Source: Zychaea mexicana (Eukaryota > Mucoromycota > Mucoromycetes > Mucorales > Lichtheimiaceae). From it: DNA of 31,264 nt. How positions within the stretch are numbered: the stretch's first letter is position 1; each line of letters begins with the position of its first letter. Shown one piece after another: positions 18,251-28,056 of this stretch. The notes beneath the pieces were generated by a model. It saw nothing but the letters and a program-made list of their open reading frames with translations, was not told the DNA's origin and ran no database searches. The position numbers and the translations under genes were made by a program. The DNA is taken from positions 1 through 31,264 of the forward strand of contig NW_026516900.1 of assembly GCF_025766255.1 (NCBI RefSeq), written 5' to 3'.

Positions 18251-21008
18251 GGTGATAGTAGACTATGAATCAGTAGCGACGGTGGCAGGTTGTTCTTGTT
18301 GCATGTTGTGATCCATAATATTAACGATAACGAGTTGTTTAGAAATTTAGATAGAAGTGAAGAGTTGTGTATGTTCAAATGAGAAAAAGAGAGACTAAAC
18401 TATAAAAAGTGCAAGGCACTTTGGCCAAGAACATAGCATTGGCCATGTAAATAAGCCAGTAATGTGTATATGGTATGCACCTACCAGTCACTTGAACTTC
18501 TATGTAGTAGTTCATCTGCAGTAATAGAATCACGTTCGTATCATTTCATGGTCACTATCTTAATTTGTTGCCACTAGCAACAATGAGAATAATTGGATGA
18601 ATATATTTTGTTACAGTGCTATTAGAACACATACACACTCAATCTAAAAATACAACAGCGTATTTGATAGAGGGAAAACCATAAATAGTATATAGGTATT
18701 GATCACAATTATATACATGGGTGGCACAAGCAGCGTTGTGCTGCAAGTGCTACATGCACACAGACATGGTCGTTAAATATGAGCCAAAAAATTTCTGGAA
18801 GACTTTTACAACTATGGATAATAGAGATATGTACATCATAATAAGTAAGATTAAGATGGAAGCCATAAAATATAAACAGATCATCAATCAAAGGGGGTGC
18901 TCAGATGGTATGAAAAAGGGGGTGATAGATTTGCTACATACACTGTCTATGCCATACTGTTTTTGTTACCTTAAGATTTTCATGATTTGATACACGCGTG
19001 CTATTGCATCTCGAAAACCGTTTACGTACGATCGATATGCTCGTTGAGCAGATTCTATTTATTACTCTCTTGTCATCAGTATACCTTTCTTTTGGCAAAT
19101 GTCAGTCACTAGTGGACTGTTCACTTCTCCTTTTTTGTATGTGTTCTTTCTGTGCCAGTTCGCTCTGTGCAACTGTAGGGTATTATGTAGTTTGCTTAGA
19201 ATGCATTTGAACTATAATTTTATATGCCGGTACGTCCAATATGGCGATTTATTTCGATATGTGTATCTATTTAAAAAGATTATTCTTCTCTCTCTGTTCT
19301 ATTCATTTTTTTTGTTTCCCTTTTAGGTTAATTTCTCTATGCAAAACGATAGTCCTGCTCCTGTAAAGGAGATTTGAATCGTTTGCATAATAGATTTTCT
19401 GCTAGTATACATATAATCGCGTGTTATAATATTTGCATGGCGCACCATTTATGCATTATGTTTGTCGGGTCAATGATTTCGTTTTATTAATTTATTCGCT
19501 CTGTACGAATGGTTCATACATCTGTTAGTTAAGTTCATTCTTTTCCTAAAATAGACTATCTGTACAGACTATCTGTTGCATTCGTTTTGATATATGTGCT
19601 CACTCGTTTAATATATTGGATCACGCATTCGTTCTGTTCATTTCGCTTTTTAATTATTTGCTAAACACTTTATTGCATTTGTTAGCTTCATTCTCTCCTT
19701 TTACTATTACGTTTCATTAGCTATGTTTGCCCCCTGTGTATGTTACATTTTGTAATGCTTGCTTGCCATGATCATTAAATTCGTTAGATTCGCTCGCCAC
19801 ATTCATATCATTCGTTAGATTTACTTGCCACGTTCGTTTCATTTGTTAGATTTGCTTGCCACGTTCGTTTCATTTGTTAGATTTGCTCGCCACGTTCGTT
19901 TCATTTGTTAGATTTGCTTGCCACGTTCGTTTTATTTGTTTGATTTGCTTACTACGTTCGCTTTACTACTATTATGATGCTTGTTCCATCAATCATGTAT
20001 GCTTCTATTATTATGGTTATTCGTTATATCTATTCATTCGTCGTGTTTTTTGCATTCATTCAACGTTATGCTCGCTCATTCTATAGCTATTCTTACTCCA
20101 TTTAGCCCCTTTTAGATTAGCTCAATGTTTTTTGGGCTGCATGGAGTTTTCTATACGATCTAGTTCCCTGATTTGTTTCGTAGCACACAACAGAGTACCA
20201 CATGGAGCTTTGCTGCTGTAATTCGTTTTGACAGCATGTTATAATAACAGAAGACCATGGTTGCATGTATCTTTTCGACCTAATAGCTATTTTAAGCTCA
20301 ATAATATTAAATTAGATAGTGCTCCAATACATTCGCTGCTGTATCATGGATAACAAAACCAACTTCATATTCGACTGATGCCAATACAGTAGCCACCATT
20401 CAAGGAGAACGTACATAACCAGAAAACTTCTTTATCGATCATAACAGATGGATCGACCATGCGACGAGTATTTACTGCATACAGTTTAATATGATTTCAG
20501 ATAACATTTTTACATAACTACATACCTATTATATTTTTTTTGTTATACTATCTGCTATCCAATTTCCTTTTGACGAAATCATCGATCTCTCCTATGCACA
20601 GTATGAGGCGCAACCACACGTATCGTCGTACAGACAATGCCCTTGTAAGCTTCTCATTAGTAGTACAGAGTGTCCGTTAGCGCTGTTTCTGATGTCGCAT
20701 CGTCAGCTCGCAATATATTAAGGAACCTCGCATTGAAATCTTGCCGTGTTTTATGCAATTTCGATATAAAAATCCGGCAAATTTGATCATTCAAGCCCGT
20801 TAAATGTTTTACATTATCCATACGCTTATTTCTTTATCGCTATATATCATCAACATAATTTTCGTCATTACCTACCGTCAAGTAACCAGTAAACGTATCA
20901 TGGAACGCATATTGAACGACCCAACTATGCAGAGTATGATTGTAGCGCTACATATACTTTTGTTATTACTCTAATTAGCCAGGTGATATTAACTGCATTT
21001 ATTAATAA
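18251..21008. other. Long non-coding centre of the 8.26-kb element
   Basis: About 2.75 kb between the divergently oriented genes. No frame longer than about 90 codons, and none with a motif I recognise. The part from about 19000 to 20100 is T-rich with many ATTCGTT-like motifs and contains a 31-bp tandem array. It probably holds the promoters of the flanking genes, but I cannot point to specific sites. Confidence 0.5.
19761..19966. repeat. 31-bp tandem array, about 6.6 copies
   Basis: Unit GCTTGCCACGTTCGTTTCAT plus 11 more bases. Starts at 19761, 19792, 19823, 19854, 19885, 19916 and 19947, so the period is exactly 31 bp throughout. The outer copies are more diverged than the inner ones. Confidence 0.92.
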
Positions 21009-21413
21009 GGATACCTAGAGCTCCGTGAAGAGTATATGCGGGACAACCCAGGTGTTCTCGATGATTGGGATGCCCGACGAAGGTTCGACTACACAGGCCG
21101 CCTACTAGAAAGGCAACAAGCGCCCCTGGGTACTCCACACCGCCGTCGCAGGGTAATCTCTTTGGAAGAAAGGGGAACGATGATACATTTGTATCAGGCT
21201 GGGCACACAATGAAAAGCATAGCCGAATACATTAAAGTGTCCACAGCCACGGTGCATTGGACATGGCACAGACGGCACAGGTTCCTTTTGGAGCTTGAGC
21301 AGCAATATCGGCACCAACAACAACAAAATTTCCCAGAGCATGACAGTGATGCAGCTATTTCTGTTCGATTTCAAAATTTACATTTATCCAATCCGCGTAA
21401 TTTTAGTTTTTAA
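21009..21413 (+). CDS. Small stand-alone HTH protein
   Basis: From the ATG at 21036 the frame encodes 125 residues ending at TAA 21411. The frame is open further upstream to about 21009 behind an acceptor-like TTATTAATAAG, so an upstream exon is possible; MRRNHTYRRTDNAL at 20603 with a GTAAGC donor is a candidate. The middle is a homeodomain-like helix-turn-helix (ISLEERGTMIHLYQAGHTMK, then SIAEYIKVSTATVHWTWHRR), like the DNA-binding half of Tc1/IS630 transposases, with basic residues before it (PHRRRRV). A Gln-rich tail follows. There is no catalytic domain. It lies between the two transposase genes and could bind the element's ends or promoters. That role is inferred. Confidence 0.6.
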   Translation, partial: GYLELREEYMRDNPGVLDDWDARRRFDYTGRLLERQQAPLGTPHRRRRVISLEERGTMIHLYQAGHTMKSIAEYIKVSTATVHWTWHRRHRFLLELEQQYRHQQQQNFPEHDSDAAISVRFQNLHLSNPRNFSF

Positions 21414-21698
21414 TAAATCTGCACTTAATATCTGTGATGCCAAAACTTGTTTAATTCTTTTCTTTGCATAGAATAATGTGCTTACTATAATCGTAGACTT
21501 TGTGACGTAAAACCGTGGTATCAAGCTGTACAGTAGAGCACGGACACTCTATCAATATATAAATCTCAATGATAGATGCGCTATATGAGCACAATATTCA
21601 TGATGTATACGCAAACACGTTTCCAGAACATATATAAACGCAGTAGATTTTATTGATTTACTAAGACAATCTATCAACAGCATCCCATTCCATTAAAC

Positions 21699-23301
21699 AT
21701 GATCTCTACCACTTTCTACTACTACTACGAAGTCAGCAAAAACACCTATCTGCGTGAAACCAGTGCTACCACCTCGACCTCTGGTGACGATGCACAAAAT
21801 ATTGCTATTGATATTGACCGCACCAATGGCAATGGCCAAAACACCATGGCTGTTGACGACATCTCACGCAGCGATAATAGCGACGACTACGATTTAGAGT
21901 AACATCTCCTATTACTAAAAATACTAAGTATATAAGCTCAATATTTGTACTAAAAATAGATATTAAAATTGTTACACAATATTTCTATATAAATTAATAT
22001 ATTAATTGGACTTTCACAATATGTTTATTTTTAGAAATAATATTAAAAATAGAAAATAAAAAGAATTAATGAAAATATTTTAATTTTAAAGAAATATTTA
22101 AATTTTTAATATATAAAAATGTTACTCTTAACGTTCGAACCTATTGCACCGGCTGACCATGTGTGGACATTGATCAAGTATACTCCTCATCAGGTGGCAA
22201 AGATGATCAGTTTGGTGGAGTATAAGAAGCTGTCCGTGCGAAAAGCAGCCGAATTGACCAACATCAGTAATTCGTGCGCCCATCAGTTGTACAAGCAACA
22301 CAAAGAAGACAGCAGTGTGACTCCAGGTTATAAGGCCAAGAACCAGATAAAGAGACCGCGCAAGATCGACCTCACTGATGAACAAAGGCAAATCGTGGAT
22401 CTCTACGTCAAAAGCGTAGCTGACCAAAATGCGAACGTCGTAAAGGTCAAGGATGCGTAGGATGATCTGTGCCAGCAACTAGAAGGTGAGCTATTTATTA
22501 CAACATGCAACATGACTTGAATACTCGTTTTATCATACTAATACTACAAATTTAAAAGGTTTAAAAATTAGTCAAAAAACTGTCAAGGAGCGAATCCAGC
22601 AAACAGTTGCATTCACGCTTGTACTACCAGCAGTCCCTCCCTACACCACCACCAGCGATATTCTGGAAAGTCGTAGCAAGTTTGCCGGTGAGCTGATGTC
22701 CCATAGTCTAGACTACATCGAAGGCTGCATGTTCATCAGCGAAGGAGCGGTTGTCATGTCGGAGACCTTGGTCGTTGAAGCACGCACAACAAGGTCTGAG
22801 GCCAAATCCTACGATTTGAACATCTTCTTGTGCCTCACTGCAGGGGGTGTTCTGGCCGTTTCCCAAGAGGCAATGGTGGCTGAAGCTCAAAGGAAGCAGC
22901 GACAGATGGAGAAGGTCGGCAAGGCAAAAGGCACTGCTCCGGACCACTTAATCCAGTTTGCTAGTGAGGTTTTCAAAACCATCAGTCAAGGTGAGTTTCG
23001 ATGCGGTGTCGTCATGGCAAACAGACACTTGTTCCGGGAAAGGCCGTTTGTGAACGCGGTACGGAATGCAGGCCATTTCCTACTTTACATGCCCAACAAT
23101 TCTACGTTCCTTGACCTGTGCCGTCCATGTTGGGAGGCCATCCAATCGCGCATACGACGAACGCCTTTGACGGATGAAGATAGCTTGGCAAGCCATATTA
23201 AGGAAGCCGCAGAGACGATCACAGCTGCAGAATGTATTCGTTGGGTGAGCGAAGCCAAGTCGTATATCGATCGCTGCTTAGCAAAAGAGCAAATCCAGTA
23301 G
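21699..23301 (+). pseudogene. Catalytically dead transposase paralogue, MITE-interrupted
   Basis: Homologue of the active transposase at 16892-18250 along its full length. Without the MITE (21897-22127) and the intron (22486-22558; GTGAGC, TACTAAT, AAAAG) it has 431 codons against 427, and the intron is at the same place and phase (…QLEG against …TFKG). Shared wording: VWTLIKYTPHQV / TWTRYKYSARQV, VTPGY / VLPGY, PLTDEDSLASHIKEAAETIT / PLTTEDDLIGRIEKAAFTVT, and RCLAKEQI / ACLAKQPI at the ends. All three catalytic residues are replaced: FIDE to FISE, VMDNARIH to VMANRHLF, and SPFLNPIEECW to STFLDLCRPCW. Current lesions are the MITE and one TAG (22458-22460). Apart from these, the frame is open, which suggests it was kept as protein after losing catalysis. 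Possible roles are repressor, end-binding partner or targeting factor. Confidence 0.85.
21897..22127. mobile_element. 231-bp AT-rich MITE, TTA duplication
   Basis: Ends are inverted copies of GAGTAACAT (left GAGTAACATCTCC, right in reverse complement GAGTAACATTTTTA), flanked by TTA at 21894-21896 and 22128-22130. A 3-bp TTA duplication fits a PIF/Harbinger-type MITE. It lies within the coding sequence of the dead transposase paralogue, between codons for DDYDL and TFEP, where the active paralogue reads without interruption. Confidence 0.85.
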
Positions 23302-23547
23302 GAATGCTATTATGTTTTTTCTGTACCCATTACACTCCTTTTTTATGCCCTCCTTTTCCACTTCTTTCTTCATGCACGCTAGTCGTACCTATGTCAACTT
23401 ATTTTTTTCCATTCCACTCTTTCACTATGCACCTGTCCTTCTACACTAGTTATACTTATGCCAAACTTTTTTTTCTCTGTGCAGTAAATATTATATTCAA
23501 GTAAAAAATGATGCCCTTTGAAGAGTCTAGATACCTGTGGCAAAAAT
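23302..23547. other. 3' region of the dead paralogue
   Basis: T/C-rich 3' flank between the gene's stop and the right terminal repeat. No gene seen. Confidence 0.5.
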
Positions 23548-24080
23548 GCACTTACTAGAATTTTCAGTCTTCACGCTTGAACTATGGCAGTACAGCTGGT
23601 ATGGCCAGCAATGCGAGTTTACCTGTTGGACGAAAAATCACAAAATAGATTTTGAAGCTCTAAAAATTGGTCTGCGTACTAGTGGAACATGTCACGCTGT
23701 TCATTGAATGTCTTGTTGTTATGGAGAAGCTCGATTGGTGTCGGGGAAGCAAGCGCGGTGCGCTGTTGAATGCCCTCCGTCGCCCACGGGGAAAAGGAAG
23801 TTTGCCGTGAGGCAAGACCTCTGTTTAATGAAATATTGTTGTGATGAATATAAGATTGATTCATACTATGAAAATAAGCCTGATGCGTTCTTAGACAGCG
23901 TCCATCGCCCATGGAAAAAAAGGAAGTGAGCCGTTAGACGCCCTTAATTTCTCACCAGGGAGAGTCTGTTTATCACGAATCATTTCTATTCTCCAACCAA
24001 TCAAATACAGTATTTCGCACCGGTGTTCATCTCTATATTACACCCCCTAGAAATTTTATAGTTTCAAACGCAAAATGCTG
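23548..24080. repeat. Right terminal inverted repeat (8.26-kb element)
   Basis: Inverted counterpart of 15825-16413, ending ...GCAAAATGCTG before TA. It contains the two direct sub-repeats (GGAAAAGGAAGTTTGCCGT near 23790 and AAAAGGAAGTGAGCCGT near 23920). Confidence 0.9.
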
Positions 24081-24170
24081 TATAAAAGAGGATGTGAATA
24101 GCAGTAGCATTGTCATTTAGAAGAGAATGTGGATGGTAATAGCAAAGTCAAAGGATTGAGTAGTATTACA

Positions 24171-24275
24171 TAGGGGTCGCAATCTGACCTGCGGGTTAAG
24201 GACAGGTCAATAGGTTAGGTTGATGCTTTTCTGACCTGCGGGTCAGCCCATTGACCCGTTGTGACCTATATATAC
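24171..24275. repeat. Possible hAT-type terminus
   Basis: TAGGGGTCGCAATCTGACC followed by repeated GACCTGCGGGT and GACCCG motifs resembles the ends of some hAT transposons and their MITEs. No second terminus or 8-bp duplication was found, so this is only a suggestion. Confidence 0.25.
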
Positions 24276-25252
24276 ATATAATATGTATAAGGTACTTGTA
24301 TTCAAGTAGTCAATCTTCTTATTGGGAAGCATCATTATATTATAGGATGTACACACCCGTGCAAAAAAAAAGAGGAAACCAGTTGCCTTTTTGAGTTATC
24401 GCATGCAGCTACCATATTGGGACAGCAGAAAAAGAACCAGGTCCCCCCACCCCTCATGCATTTACGATGAGATGCAGATGATGAGGCTTTGCATTTTGGA
24501 ATAGGATTGGCGTAAAAAAAACCTTTATTGAAAATAATTATGGGCTAAATTTTATGGATACTGCGTAACTAAACACACTAATAAAATAATCGATGACGCT
24601 TTCAAGCTTGCAAAAAGAATTTCAAAAAACAGTTGTGAATCTGTTACTTGAGGTTATGCCAATCTAGTATTGCTTTTAAAAAGATGATGATTAGCCTTAA
24701 TAGCTTATATAGGTTTTGTCAACGCGTCATCATTTTCAAATTACCAAAGATATGAGCAGTATAAATCGGCATGTACTTCATATAGCCTATAGTTAGCCTA
24801 TGGTTTAACAGAAACTTATATCAGCGATTTCCATGCCGTTTAATAGCCTATGCCCTAAAGGAATAAACGTATACTTACAGAGAGTCTCCAATAAAAGCAC
24901 TTATAGCACCATCATGACTATTAATTCAAAAAGAGATTAGTCACTAAAGAGAGCTTTTTTCAAATTTCAAACCAGCAACTAAGCATTCTTACCTTGTTTT
25001 ATAATAGCCTACAGATTAGTTTGAGAACATCTAAGAAGATGCTATATTAATTTAGGTTTCAATGGTCTTAAACGAAGAAAATAAGTAAGACATTGTTACC
25101 TGAATTGCAAAAGATGGTGGGCAAGAAGAAGGTGGAGAAAAAGGGAGACGGAAATTGAGCTGAGGCATTCTTAATTTAACTCAGCACTTAACCTTTTTTT
25201 TTTCTCTTTTGCACTCACCTTTATTCTCAATTACAACCATCTCCATTCGACC
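24276..25252. other. Spacer and Plavaka 5' flank
   Basis: No gene. The motif TAGCCTA recurs several times between 24690 and 25020. Immediately before the Plavaka start codon there is a pyrimidine-rich stretch (about 25191-25252) of the kind often found at fungal transcription starts. Confidence 0.4.
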
Positions 25253-27876
25253 ATGTCCTTCAACGTCTTCTCCATTAACGCACAAACTCAGAAGCAGCCT
25301 AAAACCAAAACATGTGTTCCTTGTAACACTGTCATCAAGCTTGGAGATGGCTTAGGAAACTGGAAAACTCATGTTAGCTCATCGAAACATCAGGTGAATG
25401 TTGCTGACTATGATGCCTGCATCGTCCGTGCTTCGGCTTCTAATGCTGAGGATATGGACGTTGACAGCACCAATTCGGGAGAGGAGCACCAGCAGCAGCA
25501 TAGTGGTAGCAACGACGACGTCGAAGACGACGATGACAGTGACGACGAGCCGGTCGACATTGCTGCTTTGCGTCAGTCGTACGTGTTTTCCTCTCTCGGT
25601 GGCAGGAATCCGGTGCTAATGCCGAGTTCGCTGCTGATGTGGAGAGTAATGGTGGCAGCGACGATGAAATCGACGAAGGTGATGATGATGGTGATAATCC
25701 GCTCGATTTCAGCGTCGACTACGAGACCAACGAAGACTGGTATCCTTTCGAGAGCCAGTTGCAATTTCGTCTTGCTGCCTTCTTCCCTGCAGACGATCGC
25801 CTGAAAGACAGGATGATTAAAAAGCAGCTGAAAAGTCTTCTCGAAGATGTAGCCGTGATGTTTCGTGAGGATAAGGACCTCAAAGTGCCATCTGTTCGTT
25901 GGATGATGGATCCATCGTATGCTAAGCGAAGCAAAGTGCCAAAAATAAGAATAACAACAGTCAAAGCAGAGATCAGCAAGCCTAATACAGACGAAACCGT
26001 CAAAGTTACGGCACATATGCATAAGCCATCAGATTGCTTAAAGCTCCTCAACGCTGATCTAACTGTCTCTTCGAGTTTGAGTGCTCTACCCGACAAAACG
26101 CCTGACCAGCGAATCGAATTGATGCAAGGCAGTAAATGGAACACCTGCAATCTATTCCAGCATCTGTGCGTTACCAATTCTGTAGGAGCAATGCTTTGGG
26201 TTGGTGATTATGCCAAAATAATCGGCATCGGGCAGCAAACAACGTGCAAAATTGCAAAGTTCTACACTAAGCATGGTATTACATTTGCCGACATCTGTCC
26301 CGTCAAACTGGCCAAAAAGCAGGGTAACATAGAAGTAGCCGTACTTTCCTACGAGAGCGATCCTGAACATCTATACTATATAACAGTGCCAATCGATAGA
26401 CTTGCCCTTGATTATGATGCCAATTGCAAATGGCATTATCTTGAGCACGTTGCTGCAAAGGTGACCAGTTCCGGTGCTACTGGGGATATATGCGATTTCG
26501 ACAGCGGCGAGTTCATCCCTATTGACTTTACGAAGCATAGTGATTTCAGAATCGGTCTGTGTTACGATCGTCGGCTGCCTGTCAAGATCGTACCAGTGAA
26601 CTTGTTCATTGATGACACTAGCGGCAACCGATCAAAAAAATGGAACAAGTTCAATAGCTGGTCTCTAACGCCCGCTGCGCTTCTACTCACTGAACGCAAC
26701 AAACGGGAGAACACGCACTTGATCGCTGTCCACAACAAATTGACTGCTTTGGAGATGCTTCCCTTTATTGTCGAGGACTTGTGCGAGCTTGAAAAGGGTG
26801 TGGTGATGTTCGATGCTGCTAGCAATCAGGACGTGTTGGTGGTAGCGCCGCTGTGCTTTATTTCGGCCGACAATCCACGGCACGCCGAACTCGTGTGTAG
26901 CAAAGGCCTTGCTTCAACTTTCCCTTGTTGCAAGTGCTACTACTATAAAGGATGTGATGAGCACTAGGCAGCTCTACCTCGCAATATTACTGACGTTGCA
27001 ATGCTGTCAATAGGTCTTGATCTAGAGGATCCGGTGCGATTGCCAAATGACACCATGACAACGAATCCTACTGCTGTAGGATATAAACTGACTAGTGTAG
27101 AGGCGTTGGGCAACCTCGAGGCGTTTGACATTACGAAAGACTGCCCAGTAGAGATACTGCACACCACGATGCTGGGAGTTACCAAATATCTCTTGCTTGA
27201 ATTTTGCAATTATCTTGACAGCGACGAGCTCAAAGACCTCGAGCTCAAGTGCCGCAGCTACGACTCGAAAGCCTTCCGTCGTATGCTCAGCAGTAGTCTG
27301 CGTCTTCGCCGTTCCTTTGTCGGTCGCGATTACAAGGTCATTAGCCAGCAAGCAGCCGTCATCCTCAACGATCTCCTCCATCATGGTTGGTCAGCAAAAA
27401 GCGAGGAGAAAATGGAGGGTCTCCAGGCGTTCTTTGACTGCTTCCGTGTACATGGAGAGGTCATGTCGCTATTATTCATGTCCAAGATAGAAACAAAGTT
27501 CTCTATGTACAAGCTGCTGCTGAACAAGAAGACGGAGGAATCGACGGCTATGATTGGTGTTGTCGACAATTTCCTTATTGCGCAAGGAAATATGACTGCC
27601 AATAGTAAGATGGGTAACAAACCCAAGCTACACATCTTGCATCACATCGTGGAGGATATCGAACGTTTCGCCACTGCTATTTATTTTGAATCAGAAAAAG
27701 GCGAATAGTTCAACAAATTCCTCCGAGAACACATCCTCCACACCAACCGCCACAACCCTTCACGAGACCTACTTGTTTCCTTTGGACGGTATACAATATT
27801 TCGTTGCATTGTCAATAGAGGCTATTTTCCCCATGTCGCGTCTAGTCGACTTGTTCATGCCAGCAACAAGATATAG
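25253..27876 (+). pseudogene. Plavaka (CACTA-like) transposase, decayed
   Basis: Transposase of the fungal Plavaka group. The N-terminus has a C2H2-like finger (CVPCNTVIKLGDGLGNWKTH, then SSSKH) and a long Asp/Glu-rich stretch. The core then shows the Plavaka signature: FIDDTSGNRSKKWNKFNSW, VVMFDAAS, SADNPRHAE, a Cys cluster (FPCCKC), DCPVEILHTTMLGVTKYLL, and near the end KPKLHILHHIVEDIERF and NRHNPSRDLL. Starting at ATG 25253, one lost or gained base near 25590 moves the frame to the main part. In-frame TAG codons lie at 26965-26967 and 27706-27708 (the second where Gln is expected in GE.FNKF). The frame ends at TAG 27874, inside the 30-bp block shared with 11605-11634, earlier than in complete family members, so the C-terminus is probably truncated there. 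No terminal repeats were found. Confidence 0.88.
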
Positions 27877-27901
27877 AGTTGCCACGGCAGTTACTTAGTA
27901 G
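27872..27901 (+). repeat. 30-bp block shared with 11605-11634
   Basis: Same orientation on the plus strand and 28 of 30 identical. Here it cuts off the Plavaka reading frame, just as the other copy borders the MULE-type frame. What follows (CACTGGGCTTGCAGGGG...) is unlike what follows the other copy. Confidence 0.8.
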
Positions 27902-27914
27902 CACTGGGCTTGCA

Positions 27915-28056
27915 GGGGAATATCAAGGGGTAGAAAAGAGCTTGATATTACCTTGACATACAGCTTTTCTATAAAATATAAAGGTGTTTTCAAATACCTT
28001 AATATTTAGCTTTTCGAGTAAATATCAAGGTCTTTTTACACCTTGATATTTTTATG
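27915..28056. repeat. Cluster of short palindromes
   Basis: ATATCAAG/CTTGATAT occurs twice as inverted pairs, the better one AAATATCAAGGT ... ACCTTGATATTT at about 28018-28050 with an 8-base loop. It may be a small MITE or part of an element's subterminal region. Confidence 0.55.

Larger units (their letters stand above)
15825..24080. mobile_element. 8.26-kb Tc1/mariner-type element with two transposase paralogues
   Basis: Both ends start CAGCATTTTGCGTTTGAAAC and are bordered by TA (15823-15824 and 24081-24082). The inverted repeats are 533-589 bp and very similar. Inside are an intact DD34E transposase on the minus strand (16892-18250), a stand-alone HTH protein (21009-21413) and a catalytically dead transposase paralogue (21699-23301), both on the plus strand. 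Normal Tc1/mariner elements are 1-3 kb with one gene, so size, gene number and repeat length are unusual. The intact active gene and well-kept ends suggest recent activity. Confidence 0.88.

Noticed and set aside
18998..19326. Hydrophobic frames in the centre of the 8.26-kb element
   Set aside because: T-rich sequence gives Phe/Leu-rich translations in several frames; no start context or motif.
1150..27708. Reassignment of TAA/TAG to glutamine (variant genetic code)
   Set aside because: Several stops fall where Trp is expected (1908, 10345), and intact genes such as the active transposase end in TAG. C-to-T decay explains all cases.
27902..28056. CACTA-type terminal repeat (starts CACTG) of the Plavaka element
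   Set aside because: No matching inverted copy upstream of 25253 was found, and the same 30-bp block precedes unrelated sequence at 11635.
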